Made by a program: the position numbers and the translations under genes
The notes under the pieces: model-generated
Databases searched by the model: none
What the model saw: the letters and a program-made list of their open reading frames with translations, nothing else
Told to the model about the DNA's origin: nothing
Part shown: positions 16,234-22,882 of the stretch, in pieces
How the letters are laid out: each line of letters begins with the position of its first letter
Position numbering within the stretch: position 1 is the stretch's first letter
NCBI GenBank assembly: GCA_050486405.1
Contig: JBJHDF010000030.1
Span: 1 to 45,515 of the forward strand
Direction: 5' to 3'
Length of the DNA: 45,515 bases
Source: JBJHDF01 sp050486405
Lineage (GTDB): Bacteria; Pseudomonadota; Gammaproteobacteria; Pseudomonadales; Cellvibrionaceae

Positions 16234-16569
16234 ATGAATCAAGAGCCCTTTTTTGCAGCAAAGTGCATTTTTCGCCACCACCACTTGGATCCTATCGATG
16301 GTAGGAAATTCGTGTACGAAGAAAGAGTAGTTTTGATACAGGCGGACGATTTCGATGAAGCAATTGAGAAAGCAGAGAAAGAGGCTAAAGAGTACTCTGA
16401 TTTCGGCACTGAATACTTGGAGTATATTAATGTGTATCACTTGTGTGACTACATACTAAGAAGCGGCTCTGAGCTGTACTCTGAAATGCGCAGCAGTGAC
16501 CTAGAGCCAGAAGCCTATATTAGCTATTTTCTTGATACAGGGCTGGAACACAGTCGTGACAAAATCTAA
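16234..16569 (+). CDS. DUF4288-like small protein
   Basis: A 111-residue soluble acidic protein. The pattern AKCIFRHHH...YEERVVLIQADDFDEAIEKAEKEAKEY (shown in part) matches my memory of DUF4288, where a strand-rich N-terminus ends in an EER-x-LI-A-x-EA helix start. Function unknown. It has no clear Shine-Dalgarno; the start follows the GTTAGAT core-like site by seven bases. Its stop codon lies inside the start of the attC-like site. Base composition is AT-richer than the upstream acyltransferase gene. These are the usual traits of an integron cassette gene. The gene is likely real; the family call is moderate. Confidence 0.6.
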   Translation: MNQEPFFAAKCIFRHHHLDPIDGRKFVYEERVVLIQADDFDEAIEKAEKEAKEYSDFGTEYLEYINVYHLCDYILRSGSELYSEMRSSDLEPEAYISYFLDTGLEHSRDKI

Positions 16570-16637
16570 CCACAAGCACCAGTTCGCGCCTGTGACGCCG
16601 AACGGCCTTGCGACAGCCGCTGCGCTTAGGCGTTATT
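16565..16637 (+). other. attC-like recombination site (59-base element)
   Basis: The site starts TCTAAC (complement of GTTAGA) overlapping the stop codon of the DUF4288-like gene and ends GCGTTAT 73 bases on. Inside it, AAGC near the left end pairs with GCTT near the right end at the spacing expected of the outer and inner boxes. The middle can pair partly (CTGT with ACAG, GTTCG with CGAAC). Length, position and box layout fit an integron attC. The right-hand heptamer GTTATTT departs from GTTRRRY. Confidence 0.5.
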
Positions 16638-16726
16638 TCAGCCCTTGCTGTTTCTGCACTGGCAATTACCACTCTTGCAGCCAATACAGGTAAAAGTCAA
16701 ACCACAGTCAAGTAAGGCATACTCCG

Positions 16727-17080
16727 ATGCAGGTGTTCAAAGAAAGAAGAAAAACGAAGAACAGGCACACCGACATCGGAAAAAGCAAGTCCGCCGATGC
16801 CCAACGGACGAAAGCTGCGCACGATTGCGTGGCCAGCAATGATCGGCAACGGCTCCTGGAGCTTGCCAATGAAGCAGGGTTAAGGGCTAAAAAGAAAGAC
16901 AAATGGGAGAACGCGCTATCGGGCAGCGTAGTAGGAACAGCAGTAGGACTATATATGATGGCGATCTCCACAACTACAACTGTATGCAGGACAGCGATCA
17001 GCAACCCGTACCTTCTGGCGGCAGGCGCTGTCGTTGCCGCCATCGGCGTCGGGTTGCTATTATACTTCGGCACCAAATAG
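16727..17080 (+). CDS. small membrane protein, unknown function
   Basis: A 117-residue protein. The N-terminal ~60 residues are charged and Lys/Arg-rich (KERRKTKNRH, ANEAGLRAKKKDKWEN). Two hydrophobic helices follow, at ~66-82 (SGSVVGTAVGLYMMAIS) and ~93-113 (YLLAAGAVVAAIGVGLLLYF). It is probably an inner-membrane protein with a cytoplasmic basic head. The ATG at 16727 has AAGG about nine bases upstream. No family recognised. It lies one cassette-length after the attC-like site in the same direction as its neighbours. Confidence 0.5.
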   Translation: MQVFKERRKTKNRHTDIGKSKSADAQRTKAAHDCVASNDRQRLLELANEAGLRAKKKDKWENALSGSVVGTAVGLYMMAISTTTTVCRTAISNPYLLAAGAVVAAIGVGLLLYFGTK

Positions 17081-17134
17081 GCGAAAAAAACGTAAAAAGT
17101 TATCGTTCACCATGTCGCATGTCATAACGCCTGA

Positions 17135-17596
17135 ATGGATGATTTCGAAAGTCGAATGATATCAACGGAGATCAAACTATTGATCGTTGGCAGCTGTCAC
17201 TGCAAATCGGTAAGCTTTAGCATAGACCGGCCCCGACTCTCGGTAAGGCGTTGCTATTGCGAGACCTGCCGCAAACTATCCGGCGCGGACTATTCCTCCG
17301 TCGCCAGAGTCGCACGCAACAAATTCACCATTACATCTGGAGCCGAGCAACTGGCTTCTTATGAGTCTCGACCGGGAAAGCTGCGGTTCTACTGCGCTAG
17401 TTGCTACAGCCCAATTTACGTTATCACGAACAATGAGCCCGAGTTTCTACGGGTTCGAACGGGCCTTCTGGATGGGAGCCCGGAAGTAGAAGTTACCGGC
17501 CATATGTGGGTTAGCGAGAAACCTTCATGGGTAGAAATCGATGATGACCGGCCGATTTTTGGTGGTGACTATATTGGACCACCCGACCAGCTCTAA
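17135..17596 (+). CDS. GFA/CENP-V-family zinc protein
   Basis: A 153-residue protein with the cysteine layout of the glutathione-dependent formaldehyde-activating (GFA) family: CHC at residues 21-23, CYCETCR at 40-46 and CASC at 87-90. These would bind two zinc ions in a beta-sandwich fold. Family members are often called S-(hydroxymethyl)glutathione synthases, but most have no proven activity, so no reaction is assigned. ATG 17135 has no clear ribosome site; the true start may be a few codons inside, since the domain usually begins just before GSCHC. The stop codon is part of CTCTAACC, resembling the left end of an attC site whose right end is not visible. Confidence 0.75.
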   Translation: MDDFESRMISTEIKLLIVGSCHCKSVSFSIDRPRLSVRRCYCETCRKLSGADYSSVARVARNKFTITSGAEQLASYESRPGKLRFYCASCYSPIYVITNNEPEFLRVRTGLLDGSPEVEVTGHMWVSEKPSWVEIDDDRPIFGGDYIGPPDQL

Positions 17597-17760
17597 CCAG
17601 AGGCGTGAAGCGATCTTATGCGTACACCAGCATAAAACGACCCAGATTGAGATATGCGATGGAACTGAAAACGGAAACCGGCGTCCTAGCCGGAATATCG
17701 GACAAAAATGCACGATGCACAACGGTATATTGACTCTTATATCTCAATATGGAGAGCACC

Positions 17761-18036
17761 ATGAAAGCTACAACAAGCTGTTTTGTTGTTTTATCCCTCA
17801 TACCCACAGTTGCTTTAGCATCCTCCACAGACCGTGAGGATAGCCTATGCTGGCTCGATGGCAAAGCGTACTCTATTGGCGCGGCCCCGTCGATAGAAGG
17901 GGAAGCGAAGGTATTACGATGTTCACGAGTACTGATCATAGACAAAGAGGGCAACGAAAAAGAGGTTGTCGGTTGGGTAGAAGGCGAATACAAGCGCAGC
18001 AGCGAGAAACTTCCATACTTGCTAGCCTTCAAGTAA
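17761..18036 (+). CDS. small exported protein, DUF1496-like
   Basis: ATG 17761 is chosen over an in-frame ATG at 17749 because GGAG precedes it and a clean signal peptide follows (to ~residue 20, VALA-SS). The 91-residue product has CWLDGKAYSIGA at residues 30-41 and a second Cys at 54. This resembles DUF1496 proteins, small periplasmic proteins with a C-W-x-G-x-x-YS-x-GA motif and a likely disulphide. Function unknown. It sits alone between a 165-bp gap and a 329-bp gene-poor stretch within the cassette-like block. Confidence 0.55.
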   Translation: MKATTSCFVVLSLIPTVALASSTDREDSLCWLDGKAYSIGAAPSIEGEAKVLRCSRVLIIDKEGNEKEVVGWVEGEYKRSSEKLPYLLAFK

Positions 18037-18365
18037 GGCGCTCTTGTCATCATGCAATCAGGCGCAAAGCTACCGATGGCATCCCGGCTGAACAGCTTGC
18101 AGCGATGATTCAAGTTGTGACGTCGTACGAAAAGATCACACGTTGGTTGGAGCAAGTAACCCTATGGGCAATAAACCGGAGAGCAGAATGAGCCTGGAAG
18201 CAATTCTTCAGGCCACCGCCGATTGACCCAGAGGGACGATCGAAAGCTTTGTCGGCGCATTTTTCCACTCCCGCCAGCCCCCAATTGGAGGTAGAATGGT
18301 GACTACTGGCTCAGTTTGGTGCGGGGTAGATAATAACGTCAAGACCGAAGAACGAGGGACATGCC
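18037..18365. other. 329-bp gene-free stretch, possibly decayed coding sequence
   Basis: I see no complete gene here. One plus frame stays open for about 40 codons up to a stop at 18191 and reads as plausible protein (GIPAEQLAAMIQVVTSYEK). A second short run (MSLEAILQATAD) begins at 18188 and stops at once. Both look like remnants of lost genes, but no family can be named. The end of the stretch holds the GAGGG ribosome site of the next gene. Confidence 0.35.
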
Positions 18366-18887
18366 ATGCATATAGTTATAGGATTTTTGACCACATTGGC
18401 AACATTGCTGTACGTATTGGACAGGCTGGGTATTGATCTGGGCTGGTTCAACCCCTGGGCTTGGAGGAGACGCCGGGCCTGGATAAAGCAATCGACCGGA
18501 AACCCGGCATTCTGTCTGGACAAGCCAATTGACGCAGTCGCGTTAATCGCCACCGCCGCCGCGAAGATTGACGGCGATCTGTCGCTCGAAGAGAAAAACA
18601 CCCTCAAGTCGATTTTTCAGTCCACCTTCAACCTGTCCGAACAAAGCGCCGCGCACCTGCTTGGTTCCAGCGTGTACCTTCTCGGGTCCGGAGAAGCCGT
18701 CTTCCAGGCACCGGATAAGGTTTTGAAGCGATCCCTGGAAAACTTTTCCGACGCGCAACGACAGTCTTCCGCAGACTTGCTGTCGCGAGTCATCAATCTC
18801 GGTGACGGACCTTCAGCGCTGCAGAAGGAGTTTATGCAGAAAGTCGAACCGCTGCTGACACCAAACACCCCCAAAGGTACCTGGTAA
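18366..18887 (+). CDS. membrane-anchored TerB-like protein
   Basis: A 173-residue protein with one N-terminal membrane helix (~3-20) followed by Trp/Arg-rich WAWRRRRAW. Residues ~50-165 are all-helical and resemble the TerB/tellurite-resistance fold: IATAAAKIDGDLSLEEKNTL corresponds to the conserved acidic helix that binds metal in TerB, followed by regularly spaced helices. TerB-fold proteins occur in stress and membrane-associated complexes; no other ter gene is present, so tellurite resistance should not be assumed. GAGGG lies nine bases before the start. GC-richer than its neighbours in this block. Confidence 0.6.
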   Translation: MHIVIGFLTTLATLLYVLDRLGIDLGWFNPWAWRRRRAWIKQSTGNPAFCLDKPIDAVALIATAAAKIDGDLSLEEKNTLKSIFQSTFNLSEQSAAHLLGSSVYLLGSGEAVFQAPDKVLKRSLENFSDAQRQSSADLLSRVINLGDGPSALQKEFMQKVEPLLTPNTPKGTW

Positions 18888-19018
18888 GCCGGTTTTTAGG
18901 GCTCGCCAGGCCGTATAGAAGCCGAAGGCATGAAAACATGCATAGAAATACTTTTATTGGCCCATTTAAACCATTGTCATACCATTAGCCGATTCACGCT
19001 ATGCGAGAAACGATGACC

Positions 19019-19600
19019 ATGAAATATCTACTTATCATATTGTCTTCCTCAATATTAAGCGTCTTTAGTACGATTGCGATACTTACTAACTTTCCTGAAT
19101 TGTGGAACGAAAAAAAATATCAGTTGGAATATTTTGACGATAACGACAATGCGCGGGTAAGCATAGGAATTTATCAGAGCGTTGATGGGGATTTTTTTCA
19201 CGGCATCGCCTTTCATGACTCTGCAGGATCTCTGAGAATGGTTATTGGCACCAGGGACGACGATTATTCTCCATTTATCCGCATGCAAAATGAAGACACA
19301 TCCTATGCCGGCGGGATAAATATAGTGAAGGGGCATGCTCAACTTTTATTGGGCTCAATACAAGGCAGCTACGTTCAATTGGTTGCCCCATCTCACCTAG
19401 ACACAAGGTCAGCTTCGGCCATAAATTTAGCTGGCGGAGACACCATCAGATCAGATGTATCTCTGCATGCAGACAACTCCCCATCAATCACGTTGACCAA
19501 AGGTTCGTATCAATCTTTCATGGCGTTACATTTACCAGAGAAAGGTCCCACTATTGTCGCCACAAAAGATCTAGAAAAAGTTTTTGAAATTACCGAATGA
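19019..19600 (+). CDS. exported or membrane-anchored hypothetical protein
   Basis: About 193 residues, AT-rich. ATG 19019 starts a signal-anchor (MKYLLIILSSSILSVFSTIAIL). In-frame starts at 19001 and 19013 are also possible; GAGA at 19005-19008 fits either 19013 or 19019. The rest is strand-rich with regular short repeats of turn-Gly-strand type (SIGIYQSVDGD, RMVIGTRDDD, NIVKGHAQLLLGS, INLAGGD), perhaps a beta-sheet or beta-helix domain outside the membrane. No family recognised. Base composition differs from the genome core, suggesting acquisition. Confidence 0.5.
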   Translation: MKYLLIILSSSILSVFSTIAILTNFPELWNEKKYQLEYFDDNDNARVSIGIYQSVDGDFFHGIAFHDSAGSLRMVIGTRDDDYSPFIRMQNEDTSYAGGINIVKGHAQLLLGSIQGSYVQLVAPSHLDTRSASAINLAGGDTIRSDVSLHADNSPSITLTKGSYQSFMALHLPEKGPTIVATKDLEKVFEITE

Positions 19601-19704
19601 ATGACGACCTCAACTTATATCAACTGACTTAACAAGATACAGCCAAAAGAAATATTCGGCGTACACTTCGCAAACATAGCTGATATAACCAAAAGGAAAA
19701 ATAG

Positions 19705-20070
19705 ATGAAATCACCCACTATCACTATCAGGACAGCCCTCGTCATATGGCTTCTATCCGCAACGCTTGGCAGCGCCAACGCTGGCGCAGATTCAAACGCC
19801 AACCGTTGGATTATCGGCACATGGGAGCTCGCTTATGATCCAGACAGTGATCCAAAGGACTGGTTGATATTTGAAGAGGGCCAACAAATAACTGTTCGCT
19901 CACCAACAGGTGAGCTTACACGCGGCATCTATCAAGTCAACGATGACGTGGTCATCTTGTTCGTGATTGCCGGCTCCCGGCCGCTGCAAATACCGATGAG
20001 TGTTTCAGCGGACCGCGAGCGATTGAACAATTCCAGCGGCGCATATTACACAAAAGTGAGCGAACGTTAG
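19705..20070 (+). CDS. small exported protein, lipocalin-like
   Basis: A 121-residue protein with a good ribosome site (AAGGA) and a signal peptide to about residue 26 (SANAGA). The mature part begins RWIIGTWELAYDPDSDP and continues with alternating strands (DWLIFEEGQQITVRS, GIYQVNDDVVILFV). A G-x-W near the start followed by strand pairs recalls small lipocalin-like or DUF-type beta-barrels, but the match is loose. Function unknown. It is the last gene of the plus-strand accessory block and its end overlaps the convergent acyltransferase gene by four bases. Confidence 0.5.
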   Translation: MKSPTITIRTALVIWLLSATLGSANAGADSNANRWIIGTWELAYDPDSDPKDWLIFEEGQQITVRSPTGELTRGIYQVNDDVVILFVIAGSRPLQIPMSVSADRERLNNSSGAYYTKVSER

Positions 20071-20975
20071 TCAGCGTCATCTCCCGCTGACTCTTCGAGC
20101 ATAGCCGTCAGCCGCTGATCCTTCTCCCGCCACAGATCATTGAGCCAGACATGAAAGTGACGGCGGAATTCCCGATCATTGACGTAGTCGCCCACCAGGC
20201 TCTGGTCGATGGCATGCTCGCGAATATCGACGATCACCCGGGGTACCCGGCCGCGCACGTAATCCCAGTAGCTGGGCACGCCATCCGGATAGCAGATGGT
20301 GACGTCCAGCAGCTTCTGCAGGGTGTCGCCCATCACTGACAGGGTAAAGGCCACACCGCCGGCCCTGGGGGTCAGCAGGTGCTGGAAGGGCGCGCCCTGG
20401 CGGGCATGTTTGGCGGGGGTAAAGCGGGTGCCTTCCACAAAGCTGACAATGGTCACCGGCTTGTTGCGGAACTTTTCACAGGAGCGGCGGGTTTCTTCCA
20501 CGTCGCGCCCCTTGAGCCTGGGGTTGCGGGCCAGTTGCTCACGGGTGTAGCGGCGCATAAAGGGAAAGTCCAGCGCCCACCAGGCCAGCCCCAGCAGCGG
20601 TATCCAGATCAGTTGCTGCTTGAGAAAAAACTTCAGGTAGGGAATACGGCGGTTGAATACGCGCAGCAGCACCAGAATATCCACCCAGGACTGGTGGTTG
20701 GACAACAGCAGGTACCACTGCTCGCGGCTGAGACGGGCGCCGTTGTCCCGCACTTCGATGCGGGTACCGGCCAACAGCCGCTGGTGCCAACCGTTGACCT
20801 CCATCCAGGCGCTGGCGATGGCATCCAGCCAGCGGGTACTCAGGGTGCGCCAGCCTCGATGGGGAATAATCCACTTGGCCAGCGCCAGAGGAAACAGCGG
20901 AATAAACAGTACGATGGTGGTCAGCACGAACAACAGTGTGCTCAGCACACCGGCGAACAGGGAACCTCGCTTCAT
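20067..20975 (-). CDS. PlsC-family acyltransferase (YihG-like)
   Basis: A 302-residue inner-membrane protein. An N-terminal hydrophobic region (~8-33) precedes the PlsC acyltransferase domain. Motif I is NHQSWVD (His94, Asp99), the substrate motif is FVEGTRFTP (~190), and conserved positions continue to WDYVRGRVPRVIVDI. Length and motif III wording fit the YihG/YihG-like branch rather than PlsC itself. Such enzymes acylate lysophospholipids at the membrane. It lies 34 bp downstream of fabV in the same direction, so a fatty-acid to phospholipid operon is plausible. Confidence 0.88.
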   Translation of the reverse strand: MKRGSLFAGVLSTLLFVLTTIVLFIPLFPLALAKWIIPHRGWRTLSTRWLDAIASAWMEVNGWHQRLLAGTRIEVRDNGARLSREQWYLLLSNHQSWVDILVLLRVFNRRIPYLKFFLKQQLIWIPLLGLAWWALDFPFMRRYTREQLARNPRLKGRDVEETRRSCEKFRNKPVTIVSFVEGTRFTPAKHARQGAPFQHLLTPRAGGVAFTLSVMGDTLQKLLDVTICYPDGVPSYWDYVRGRVPRVIVDIREHAIDQSLVGDYVNDREFRRHFHVWLNDLWREKDQRLTAMLEESAGDDAD

Positions 20976-21009
20976 AGTTGCACGCCCAAAACCAGCAGCT
21001 CCACCTTAC

Positions 21010-22194
21010 TCAGAAGTCCGCCTTGACCATGGTGTCGACATCCTTTTCATAGTCCACATCAGGCAGGCCAAAGCCAAACAGCTTGAGAAAGTCGGACTTG
21101 TAACTGGCAAAGTCCGTCAGCTCGAACAGGTTGTCTTCGGTCACCTCCGGCCAGATGCGATCCACCTCAGCCTGCACCTCCGGATCCAGTTCCTTTTCAT
21201 CCACGCGGAAGCGACCGTCCTCGTCCAAGCGGGGGTTGTCACTGTAGAGACACTCGGTGAACAGACGATGAATCTGTTCGATGCAACCTTCGTGGGTGCC
21301 GCGCTCTTTCATCACCTTGAACAGGATGGACATGTACAGGGGCATGACCGGAATGGCGGAGCTGGCCTGGGTGACCAGCGCTTTAAGCACCGCCACCTGG
21401 GCTTCGCCGCTGATGCCGGCCAGTTTGTCGCTCATGGCCCGGGCGGCGCGGTCCAGATCTTCCTTGGCCTTGCCAATGGTGGCCTTGCCATAGATGGGCC
21501 AGGTGATCTTGTCACCCAGATAGGTGTAGGACACGGTGCGGCAGCCTTCGGCCAGCAGATCGGCCTCGCGCAGCGCGTCGATCCACAGCTCCCAGTCCTC
21601 GCCGCCCATCACCTTGACGGTGTGCTCGATTTCCTGTTCGGTAGCCGGCTCGATGGTAATTTCTCCGATCTCCATGGTGTCGGTATTGAGGTTCTTGGAG
21701 GTGTAGGCCCGGCCAATGGGCTTCAGGTCCGAGTAGTAGGTTTCACCGGTTTTGGGGTCGGTGCGCCGCGGCGCCGCCAGACTGTAGACTACCAGGTCAA
21801 GCTTGCCCATATCCTGCCGGATTCTTTCAATCACCTGCGCCTTGCACTCGTCGGAAAAGGCGTCGCCATTGATAGTGTGAACGTAAAGACCTTCGGCCTT
21901 GGCGGCCTCGTGAAAGGCGGCGGTGTTGTAGTACCCGGCAGAGGCGGTCTTGCGCTCGGTGGGAGGCTTTTCAAAGCAGACGCCAAAAGTGGCGGCGCCG
22001 GAGCCGAAAGCAGCGGTAATACGCGAGGCCAGACCATAACCGGTGGAGCAGCCGATAATCAGGACATTTTTGGGGCCTCCCTTGACAGGGCCCTGCTGAC
22101 GGATGAAGTCGATCTGTTCCTGAACGTTTCTGGCGCAGCCCTCGGGATGAGCGTTGGTGCAGATAAAACCGCGGACTTTGGGTTGAATGATCAT
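21010..22194 (-). CDS. fabV: NADH-dependent enoyl-ACP reductase, FabV type
   Basis: The start at 22194 (MIIQPKVRGFICTNAHPEGC) gives 394 residues, the usual FabV length; the frame stays open upstream but is not protein-like. The nucleotide-binding loop is GCSTGYGLASR (49-59). The catalytic Y-x8-K is Tyr235 and Lys244 in PIYGKATIGKAK, the same numbering as known FabV proteins. It reduces trans-2-enoyl-ACP in the last step of each fatty-acid elongation cycle. FabV enzymes are typically insensitive to triclosan, an established family trait. Expression probably starts at the promoter-like sequence at 22294-22321. Confidence 0.96.
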   Translation of the reverse strand: MIIQPKVRGFICTNAHPEGCARNVQEQIDFIRQQGPVKGGPKNVLIIGCSTGYGLASRITAAFGSGAATFGVCFEKPPTERKTASAGYYNTAAFHEAAKAEGLYVHTINGDAFSDECKAQVIERIRQDMGKLDLVVYSLAAPRRTDPKTGETYYSDLKPIGRAYTSKNLNTDTMEIGEITIEPATEQEIEHTVKVMGGEDWELWIDALREADLLAEGCRTVSYTYLGDKITWPIYGKATIGKAKEDLDRAARAMSDKLAGISGEAQVAVLKALVTQASSAIPVMPLYMSILFKVMKERGTHEGCIEQIHRLFTECLYSDNPRLDEDGRFRVDEKELDPEVQAEVDRIWPEVTEDNLFELTDFASYKSDFLKLFGFGLPDVDYEKDVDTMVKADF

Positions 22195-22260
22195 GTATCC
22201 ACCTTGTTGTATTCTGATTCCGGCGGCTGCCTTTGCGGCCGGTGTAGGCCGGTTTCCGGT

Positions 22261-22274
22261 GTGCCAACCGGCAC
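22261..22274. promoter_or_regulatory. short palindrome downstream of the fabV promoter
   Basis: GTGCC-AACC-GGCAC is a perfect five-base-arm palindrome about 20 bases downstream of the proposed -10 box. On the fabV strand AGTGCCGGTTG occurs here and AGTGCCGGCTG occurs again between the -35 and -10 boxes. Two copies placed this way could be operator half-sites for an unknown repressor. Inference only. Confidence 0.25.
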
Positions 22275-22293
22275 TGTCAACGCAAAAGCCGGT

Positions 22294-22321
22294 ATTATAA
22301 CAGCCGGCACTATACCAGCAA
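22294..22321 (-). promoter_or_regulatory. sigma-70-type promoter for fabV
   Basis: Read on the minus strand, TTGCTG (22321-22316) and TATAAT (22299-22294) are separated by 16 bases. The -10 is a perfect match and lies 100 bases ahead of the fabV start codon. The promoter lies in the intergenic space shared with the divergent MAPEG gene. Confidence 0.5.
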
Positions 22322-22366
22322 TCATGCAATGCCAACACAGGACCACCACCACAAGGAGCACCAGCC

Positions 22367-22777
22367 ATGATCTACCCCATGCTCGCCCTGATTCTGCTCA
22401 CCTTTGCCGTCGCTTTCTATTTGCTGGGCCTGCGGGTGCTGGCCGTCCGCCGACGCCAGGTGTCGCTGGGCTATTTCCGGCTCTATAGGGGCGAAAACCC
22501 TCTGTCCAATCGGGCCGAAGCCGCCGGCCGACACTACGACAACCTGTTTCAGATGCCCCTGCTGTTCTACATCACCTGCCTCACGGCGCTGACACTGGAG
22601 TACACGGGCGCAGTCATGCTGACCCTGGCCTGGCTCTACGTGGCGGCACGGCTGGTGCACAGCGTGATCCACCTGGGCTACAACAACGTTATTCACCGCC
22701 TGGGCGCCTTTTTTCTGAGCAACCTGGCGCTGCTGGCCATGTGGGTGCTGCTGGCGGTGCACTACGCCGGCGGATAA
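22367..22777 (+). CDS. MAPEG-family membrane protein
   Basis: A 136-residue protein with four membrane helices. The family hallmark follows the first helix: ENPLSNRAEAAGRHYDNLFQMPLLFY, of which R-x2-NLFQMP-x-LFY is the conserved part. MAPEG proteins are trimeric membrane enzymes related to microsomal glutathione transferases; bacterial members mostly lack a proven substrate. The start has AAGGAG-type sequence just upstream. It is divergent from fabV and precedes ydiJ by about 100 bp in the same direction. Confidence 0.82.
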   Translation: MIYPMLALILLTFAVAFYLLGLRVLAVRRRQVSLGYFRLYRGENPLSNRAEAAGRHYDNLFQMPLLFYITCLTALTLEYTGAVMLTLAWLYVAARLVHSVIHLGYNNVIHRLGAFFLSNLALLAMWVLLAVHYAGG

Positions 22778-22882
22778 AGGCGGTAGCCAGTGCATCCCGG
22801 CGCTCAACAGCGTAAAATGGCGCCCCCGGGGAAATCCCGACCCGGCAACCACGGCCCCGATGTCGCCCGAACGGCCCCGATT

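Noticed and set aside
16608..16713. 35-codon hydrophobic frame (TTG start, VISALAVSALAITT) after the attC-like site
   Set aside because: The only start lies inside the attC-like site, there is no ribosome site, and the length is too short. It could be a leftover of a cassette gene, but is not supported.
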